Shown: in pieces, positions 39,224 through 43,792 of the stretch
Numbering within the stretch: position 1 is the stretch's first letter
Layout of the letters: every line of letters starts with the position of its first letter
Source of the DNA: Spirochaetota bacterium
GTDB lineage: Bacteria > Spirochaetota > Spirochaetia > Treponematales > Rectinemataceae
Assembly (NCBI GenBank): GCA_029265615.1
Contig: JAJUIB010000021.1
Location: 1 to 43,792, forward strand
Direction: 5' to 3'
Length of the DNA stretch: 43,792 nt
Program-made: the position numbers and the translations under genes
Notes under the pieces: generated by a model
What the model was told of the DNA's origin: nothing
What the model saw: the letters and a program-made list of their open reading frames with translations, nothing else
Database searches by the model: none

Positions 39224-40329
39224 TGCGCGCAAAGGCCATGACCGGGGAAACAGCTCCGACTGAGGCCGGTCGCCCCCGCCGCGCCGGACGGCGCCCCCTG
39301 TCTGCGCCGCTTGCCGCGGCCATAGGCCTTTTTGCCTTCACGTTCGCCCTCCTTGCAAGCCTCTGCCTAGGAGCGGCGCCCATAGCTCCGCGCGCGGTTC
39401 TCGCCGCGCTTGCCGCGCGGGCTCTGCCCGGCCATCCGCTCTTCGGCGCCGCCGATCCTGTGACAACGACGATTATCTGGGAGCTCCGCCTCGCGCGAAG
39501 CCTCATCGCCGCCGTCGCAGGAGCTGCGCTCGGCACCTCAGGCGCCGTCCTCCAGGGGCTTTTCCGCAACCCCCTCGCGGATCCCTACGCACTCGGCGTC
39601 TCATCAGGTGCATCACTGGGCGCGGTCCTCGCCATCGCCATCGGCATCGCTCCACCCCTGGCCCGCTCAGGCGGAGTGGAGGCGGCGGCCTTCGCGGGCG
39701 CCATTGCGGCCGCGGCGATCGTCTACGCCGTCGCCCGCGCGGGCGTCCGGACGGCGCCGACCGCGGCCCTCCTCCTTGCAGGCGCGGCGGTCGGATCATT
39801 TCTATCGGCGGCTGTTTCACTCATCGTCTCCCTCAACGATCGCGACCTTCACCGTGTCTTCTTCTGGCTTCTCGGCGGTTTCGGCGGGAAGAGCTGGGGT
39901 GAACTCTGGTCGGCGCTCCCGCCCGCGGCGGCTGCGGTTGGGCTTGCCATGCTCCTTGCCCGGCCTCTTGACCTCCTCGGCGCAGGGGAGGAGGCGGCAG
40001 CTTCGCTCGGCCTCGACGTCGGGAAAACGCGCTTTCTCGCGGTGGCCGCGTCTTCGCTCGGCGCGGCCGCTGCAGTCTCCTCTGGCGGAGTCATCGGCTT
40101 TGTGGGCCTCATCGGCCCGCATTTCGCCCGCATCATCGTCGGCCCCGCGCACCGTAGACTCATCCCGGCGTCTGCGCTCGCCGGCGCCGCGCTCCTTGCG
40201 CTTGCGGATGCGCTCGCGCGCTCCGTCGCCGCTCCGCTCGAACTGCCCGTCGGTGTCGTAACAGCGCTCGTCGGCGCGCCGCTCTTCCTCCGCCTCCTTG
40301 CGCGGGATCGCTCGGGGGCCTGGCGATGA
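39223..40329 (+). CDS. btuC: Cobalamin ABC transporter permease
   Basis: This is an inner-membrane permease of the FecCD/BtuC family, with about ten membrane helices in its 368 residues. Recognisable stretches are IIWELRLARSLIAAVAGAALGTSGAVLQGLFRNPLADPYALGVSSGASLGAVLAI, FWLLGGFGGKSWGELW and SSGGVIGFVGLIGPHFARIIVGPAHRRLIPASALAGAALLALADALARSVAAPLELPVGVVTALVGAPLFL, which includes the ATPase-contact region. The ATG at 39223 shares one base with the btuF TGA. An alternative ATG at 39238 would shorten an uncharged N-terminal tail. It is coupled to btuD by ATGA. Confidence 0.92.
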   Translation: MRAKAMTGETAPTEAGRPRRAGRRPLSAPLAAAIGLFAFTFALLASLCLGAAPIAPRAVLAALAARALPGHPLFGAADPVTTTIIWELRLARSLIAAVAGAALGTSGAVLQGLFRNPLADPYALGVSSGASLGAVLAIAIGIAPPLARSGGVEAAAFAGAIAAAAIVYAVARAGVRTAPTAALLLAGAAVGSFLSAAVSLIVSLNDRDLHRVFFWLLGGFGGKSWGELWSALPPAAAAVGLAMLLARPLDLLGAGEEAAASLGLDVGKTRFLAVAASSLGAAAAVSSGGVIGFVGLIGPHFARIIVGPAHRRLIPASALAGAALLALADALARSVAAPLELPVGVVTALVGAPLFLRLLARDRSGAWR

Positions 40330-41195
40330 AGAGAGCGCATGCAATCGCACAACGTGTGCCCTGCCCCGTCCTTGGATGCGGAATAGCCGCGCGCGGCCTT
40401 TGCGCAGGCTATCAGGGCCGAACCGTGCTTTCCGACGTCGATCTCGAAATTCGCCCGGGCGAGCTTCTTGCAATCATCGGTCCGAACGGCGCAGGTAAAA
40501 CCACCCTTCTTAAAGCGCTCGCGGGGGAACTTGCGCCGAAAGCAGGCTCGGTGCGTCTTTTCGGCATGGGCGGGGAACGCGAGGTCGCGCGACTCGACCT
40601 CGCCGAACGCGCTCGCGCGATCGCGCGCGTTCTCCAGTCCGAGGATCCCGCATGGCCGCTTCCCGTCCGGGACTATGTCGCAGCGGGTACCTTTGCCGCA
40701 ACGGGGTGGTTCGGTGCCCCGGGGCAAGCGGAACGCCGCGCGGTCGAAGAAGCGCTTGATACCATGGACCTCCGAGATCTCGCCCACCGCCCCGTCACCG
40801 AACTTTCAGGGGGAGAGTTCAGACGCGTGCTCATCGCGCGCGCCCTTGCACAGCGCCCCGCCGTCCTCCTTCTCGACGAGCCCGCCGCCGAACTCGACCT
40901 CGCGCGGCAGACTGATACGCTCGGCTTTCTCAAGGCCCTCGCCGCGCAAGGCCGTGCGGTCGCCTTCACCGTGCACGATCTCAATCTGGCATCCCTCGCC
41001 GCCGACCGCGTCGCGCTTGTGGCGGGGGGCAGGCTCGCCGCGATCGGAAGTCCCCGCGAGGTGATCACCTCAGAAACGATATTCGCAGCCTACGGCGCGG
41101 CGGTCTTGGTCGGCGACCACCCGGTGTCGGGTCTGCCGCAAGTGATGCACGCGCCGTCGTGGCTACTCGCCGACGAGGAGGACCTCCATGGATGA
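40326..41195 (+). CDS. btuD: Cobalamin ABC transporter ATP-binding protein
   Basis: This is the cytoplasmic ATPase of the corrinoid importer. It contains Walker A GPNGAGKTTLLKAL, a Q-loop around VLQSEDPAWPLPVRDYV, the ABC signature TELSGGEFRRVLIARALAQRP, Walker B AVLLLDEPAAELD, and the switch His in FTVHDLNLASLAADRVAL. The first ~20 residues (MKRAHAIAQRVPCPVLGCGI) are an extension before the family start; a shorter start would lose the coupling to btuC (ATGA at 40326). The stop overlaps the start of the adenosyltransferase gene by eight bases. Confidence 0.93.
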   Translation: MKRAHAIAQRVPCPVLGCGIAARGLCAGYQGRTVLSDVDLEIRPGELLAIIGPNGAGKTTLLKALAGELAPKAGSVRLFGMGGEREVARLDLAERARAIARVLQSEDPAWPLPVRDYVAAGTFAATGWFGAPGQAERRAVEEALDTMDLRDLAHRPVTELSGGEFRRVLIARALAQRPAVLLLDEPAAELDLARQTDTLGFLKALAAQGRAVAFTVHDLNLASLAADRVALVAGGRLAAIGSPREVITSETIFAAYGAAVLVGDHPVSGLPQVMHAPSWLLADEEDLHG

Positions 41196-41733
41196 AGGGC
41201 GGTTCCAGCTCTATACAGGGAACGGCAAGGGAAAAACTACCGCTGCCATCGGTCTTGCCATCAGGGCGCTTGGGGCGGGACTCTCGGTATACATCGGACA
41301 ATTCATAAAAGGCATGCGCTATTCGGAGATAAGCGCGCTCGAGACCCTCGCCGAGGCGCTTTCCTCCCGCGCGCCGTCGCCGCGCCTCGAACTGCGCCAG
41401 TACGGCCGCGGCTGTTTCCTGAGGCGCAGCCCTGAACCTGAGGACATCGAGGCGGCACGCGGCGGCCTTGCGGAGGCGCGCGCCGCCCTCACTTCGGGCC
41501 GCTTCGACCTCGTCATCCTCGACGAAGCGAACGTCGCCGTCGCGCTCGGCCTCATACCTGAAGACGAACTCGTTGCACTCATAAAAGCGAGGCCCGCGGA
41601 CGTTGAACTCGTCGTCACCGGACGATATGCGCCCCCCGCGATCACGGCGCTTGCCGACCTCGTCACAGAAATGTGTGAAGTCAAGCACTACTATGCCTCG
41701 GGGCTTGAAGCGCGCGTAGGGATCGAGCGATGA
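41188..41733 (+). CDS. cobO: Cob(I)alamin adenosyltransferase (BtuR/CobO/CobA type)
   Basis: This enzyme adenosylates reduced corrinoids with ATP, making the form used by CbiA, CobQ and the later enzymes. The P-loop TGNGKGKTTAAIGLAIRALGAGLSVYIGQFIKGMRYSE is diagnostic of the CobA/BtuR family, followed by LAEARAALTSGRFDLVILDEANVAVALGLI (the LDE motif) and ELVVTGRYAPPAI, then a terminal DLVTEM-CEVKHYY. The 181 residues are a normal length. It overlaps btuD by eight bases and cbiA by ATGA, so the six genes cobT to cbiA run almost without gaps. Confidence 0.94.
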   Translation: MDEGRFQLYTGNGKGKTTAAIGLAIRALGAGLSVYIGQFIKGMRYSEISALETLAEALSSRAPSPRLELRQYGRGCFLRRSPEPEDIEAARGGLAEARAALTSGRFDLVILDEANVAVALGLIPEDELVALIKARPADVELVVTGRYAPPAITALADLVTEMCEVKHYYASGLEARVGIER

Positions 41734-43121
41734 TGCCGCCCCGCGTCCTCATTGGCGCGACATCCTCAGGATCGGGCAAGACCAGTCTCGTCCTCGGACT
41801 CCTTGCGGCGTTCTCGGCACGCAGCATCGATGTCCGCCCATTCAAGGCGGGCCCCGACTATCTCGACCCCCTCCTGCACCGCGCCGTCACGGGCAGAGCC
41901 TCGCGCAACCTCGATCCGCGGCTCATGGGCGCGCGGGGGGTCATCGCGTCGCTTGAACGAGCCGGCGAAGGCGGCGACATCGCGCTCATCGAAGGCGTCA
42001 TGGGCTACTATGACGGAGGCGTGGCGTCGAGCGCCTCTCTTGCCCGCCTCGTCGGCGCGCCTTCAGTACTCGTCCTCGACGCCGCCGCAGCAGCCGAAAG
42101 CGCCGCGGCAACCGCGCTCGGCTTTCTCCGCTACCGAAGGGCTTCCGGCATCGCCGCCTTCGTCGCCAACCGGGTCGGAAGCGACGCGCACTACCGCATG
42201 GTAAAGCGCGCCGTGGAGGAGCGGACCGGCCTCCCCGTCCTGGGCTACCTGCCCCAGAACCCTGCGCTCAAGCTCCCCGAACGGCACCTCGGCCTTATCG
42301 CGCCAGAAGAAAATCCCTATTTTCACCGCGTGGTTAAGGCCCTCGGCGAAACGGTCGCCGAGACAATAGATCTTGATGCGCTTCTTGCGATCGCCCGCAC
42401 GGCCCCTGTGCGCACAACGCCGCCCAAGCAGGCTGCCTACGCGCCGCCAGAGCCGCAGAAGGGAAAAGGCCCGCGCATCGGCGTCGCCCGCGACGAGGCC
42501 TTTAGCTTCTACTACGAAGACAACCTCGACACATTACGTGATCTAGGCGCTGAACTGATCTTTTTCAGCCCCCTTTACGACCACGCGGTCCCAAGCGACA
42601 TCGACGCCCTCTACCTGGGCGGCGGCTATCCAGAGCTTCACGCCGCCCGCATCGCCGAAAACGCGACAATGCGCGAATCACTGCGCAACGCGGCGCGGAC
42701 GGGCCTTCCCATACTCGCCGAGTGCGGCGGGTACCTCTACCTTCTAGAATCGATCGAGTCACCGGACGGCTTGCGCCATGCGGCCTGCGGACTCATCCCC
42801 GGCCACGCTCGGCTCCGCGCCCGCCTTGCCGAACTCGGCTACCGCGCCGCGCAGACCACCACAACCACCGTCCTCGGACCATGCGGGAGACAGCTTAGGG
42901 GGCACGTCTTCCATTATGCCACCGTCGAAGGTGAACGGATCGCGCTCCGAAGCTGCGGCTCCGGCAGAAGAGAGGACCGCGACGTAGGCGGCTTCGCGCA
43001 GGGCGCCATCTTTGCCTCCTGGCTCCATATCCACTTCACAGGCAACCCAGCGGCGGCGCGCTGCTTCGTAAACGCGGCACGGCGCTTCAGCCGCGCCCGA
43101 GCATCTCGTCAAGGGACTTAG
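41730..43121 (+). CDS. cbiA: Cobyrinic acid a,c-diamide synthase
   Basis: This glutamine-dependent enzyme amidates the a and c carboxyls of cobyrinic acid, the step before CobQ. The N-terminal domain has PRVLIGATSSGSGKTSLVLGLLAAF, FKAGPDYLDPLLH, IALIEGVMGYYDGG and VFVANRVGSD-like residues (AAFVANRVGSDAH). The C-terminal glutaminase domain has IDALYLGGGYPELHAARIAEN, the nucleophile in ILAECGGYLYLLE, GYR, RGHVFHY and the late His in ASWLHIHF. The 463 residues are full length. Its last 35 bases overlap the end of the convergent gene at 43087. It is the last gene of the riboswitch operon. Confidence 0.95.
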   Translation: MMPPRVLIGATSSGSGKTSLVLGLLAAFSARSIDVRPFKAGPDYLDPLLHRAVTGRASRNLDPRLMGARGVIASLERAGEGGDIALIEGVMGYYDGGVASSASLARLVGAPSVLVLDAAAAAESAAATALGFLRYRRASGIAAFVANRVGSDAHYRMVKRAVEERTGLPVLGYLPQNPALKLPERHLGLIAPEENPYFHRVVKALGETVAETIDLDALLAIARTAPVRTTPPKQAAYAPPEPQKGKGPRIGVARDEAFSFYYEDNLDTLRDLGAELIFFSPLYDHAVPSDIDALYLGGGYPELHAARIAENATMRESLRNAARTGLPILAECGGYLYLLESIESPDGLRHAACGLIPGHARLRARLAELGYRAAQTTTTTVLGPCGRQLRGHVFHYATVEGERIALRSCGSGRREDRDVGGFAQGAIFASWLHIHFTGNPAAARCFVNAARRFSRARASRQGT

Positions 43122-43638
43122 GCAGAAAGGCGGAAAGCTTTTCAAACTCCTCCTGCGTGATCACCGATTCGCGCTCGCAGGCGAGCTCGCGGCTCGTGGC
43201 GCCAAGACGCTTAAGCAGACTGTAGATGACAAAGGTGAAAATACGAAGTCCCGCCTTGGGGTTTGCGTCGCAGAATCTGAACAGCTTGTCCCGAGGCACG
43301 GCGGCGACGACGCAGGTACCCCGAGCGACCGCACTCGCGGTTCGAGGCAGATCCATGAAAATAGCGGCCTCGCCCAGGACATCTCCTTCCTGAATCGAGC
43401 TCACGACGACCTCGCCGCCCTCTCTACCCCGGACAAGGATGTCGACTCGCCCCTCCACAAGGAGGTGCAAGTCGGTGCCAACCGAATCCTGCTCGACAAG
43501 GTGTTCGCCATTCTCATACTCGCGAAATTCACAGATAGCGGAAAAACGACGCAAATCGCGCGGCGTAAGCCGCTTGAGAATAAGGCTCCGTGCGAGCTCG
43601 GCGGTGTAGCGGTCGCGGGGTATGGAGATGGGGCGCAC
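43087..43638 (-). CDS. Cyclic nucleotide-binding domain protein
   Basis: This is a small cytoplasmic protein dominated by one cNMP-binding (CAP-like) domain: RRFSAICEFREYENGEHLVEQDSVGTDLHLLVEGRVDILV, then VVSSIQEGDVLGEAAIFMDLPRTASAVARGTCVVAAVPRDKLFRFC. The phosphate-binding cassette usually reads G-E-x-A-L/I-x-x-x-x-R-T/S-A; here G-E-A-A-I-F-M-D-L-P-R-T-A keeps the Glu, Arg and Thr. No helix-turn-helix follows. The last ~50 residues are helical and rich in charge. AAGGAG at plus-strand 43645-43650 supports GTG 43638 (183 residues) over the ORF from 43725. It could sense the product of the cyclase-like pair, an inference from the window only. Confidence 0.82.
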   Translation of the reverse strand: MRPISIPRDRYTAELARSLILKRLTPRDLRRFSAICEFREYENGEHLVEQDSVGTDLHLLVEGRVDILVRGREGGEVVVSSIQEGDVLGEAAIFMDLPRTASAVARGTCVVAAVPRDKLFRFCDANPKAGLRIFTFVIYSLLKRLGATSRELACERESVITQEEFEKLSAFLPKSLDEMLGRG

Positions 43639-43667
43639 CACGGACTCCTTACAAAACGGTTTTTGAC

Positions 43668-43696
43668 ATGGTATCGCAGCCCCACCCACCGTGCAA
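43668..43696 (-). promoter_or_regulatory. Promoter of the cyclic nucleotide-binding gene
   Basis: Minus strand: TTGCAC (43696-43691), a 17-base spacer and TACCAT (43673-43668), with a leader of about 25 bases holding AAGGAG. Confidence 0.5.
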
Positions 43697-43699
43697 GGC

Positions 43700-43792
43700 G
43701 CGGAAGCGGGGGGGGGGTTTGGCACACCGGCCCGGGCGCCCGGCGGGGGGGACCCCCACCCGCGTCAACAGAAGCCGGGGCCCCCCCCCCCC
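43700..43792. other. Low-complexity window end, probably poor assembly
   Basis: The last ~90 bases hold runs of G and C (a run of ten G near 43708 and a terminal run of C) and no coding sequence. This looks like a contig end or sequencing artefact and should not be interpreted. Confidence 0.6.

Noticed and set aside
38291-39232. Glycine- and arginine-rich minus-strand frame opposite btuF
   Set aside because: Antisense shadow of btuF without a ribosome site or motif.
43640-43725. N-terminal extension of the cyclic nucleotide-binding gene to 43725
   Set aside because: The extension covers the promoter and runs into the low-complexity window end; AAGGAG fits GTG 43638.

Overview
The window looks like chromosomal DNA of a high-GC, probably anaerobic or microaerophilic bacterium. 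It holds a reverse-type rubrerythrin with a Fur/PerR regulator, a GTP-type PEP carboxykinase, a formimidoylglutamase, a corrinoid-remodelling and uptake locus, lipoproteins and class III cyclase-like proteins. My best guess is a GC-rich member of the Spirochaetota. This is a low-confidence inference from gene content, because no rRNA gene is present. I see no tRNA or rRNA genes, insertion sequences, phage genes or CRISPR arrays.

Layout. 1-5 kb: the 3' end of groEL with a strong terminator, a GPH-type sugar symporter, an acyltransferase-like protein and an O6-alkylguanine-DNA alkyltransferase. 5-11 kb: hutG, a radical SAM protein, an exported GH18 protein, a deoxyinosine-type DNA glycosylase, two adjacent cyclase-like genes and gtrA. 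11-14.5 kb: an oxidative-stress pair (reverse rubrerythrin and PerR-like), thioredoxin, a lamin-tail-like lipoprotein and rpiB. 14.5-22 kb: a thioesterase, a metallo-beta-lactamase/beta-CASP nuclease, an EamA transporter, a cytidylate-kinase-like protein, a SpoU-family rRNA methylase, a PAS histidine kinase and a GH13 enzyme. 22-26.6 kb: the shikimate pathway in two convergent operons (aroB-aroC-chorismate mutase and aroK-aroA). 26.6-31 kb: an exported HEAT-repeat protein and pckG. 31-43 kb: the cobalamin locus, made of two divergent operons. One is cobU-cbiR-cobS-cobD-cbiB. The other is cobQ-cobT-btuF-btuC-btuD-cobO-cbiA, preceded by a cobalamin riboswitch. A cyclic-nucleotide-binding protein closes the window.

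The cobalamin genes form a working unit. BtuFCD imports corrinoids, a CbiR-like enzyme could cut off an unsuitable lower ligand, and CobO, CbiA, CobQ, CobD, CbiB, CobU, CobT and CobS carry out adenosylation, amidation and rebuilding of the nucleotide loop. No corrin-ring genes are present.

Two patterns cut across the window. First, about ten start codons lie only 5-7 bases after a convincing -10 hexamer, with a -35 element 16-18 bases further upstream where one can be seen. Such transcripts would begin at or beside the start codon (leaderless). Second, at several loci this near-leaderless start belongs to a 12-21 codon mini-ORF whose stop codon overlaps the start of the real gene by four bases (ATGA or GTGA). 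This suggests that a leaderless leader peptide delivers ribosomes to the main gene. A further candidate system is the cyclase-like pair: one protein has the metal-binding aspartates, and the other lacks them but keeps the catalytic asparagine. Together they could form one obligate heterodimeric nucleotidyl cyclase.
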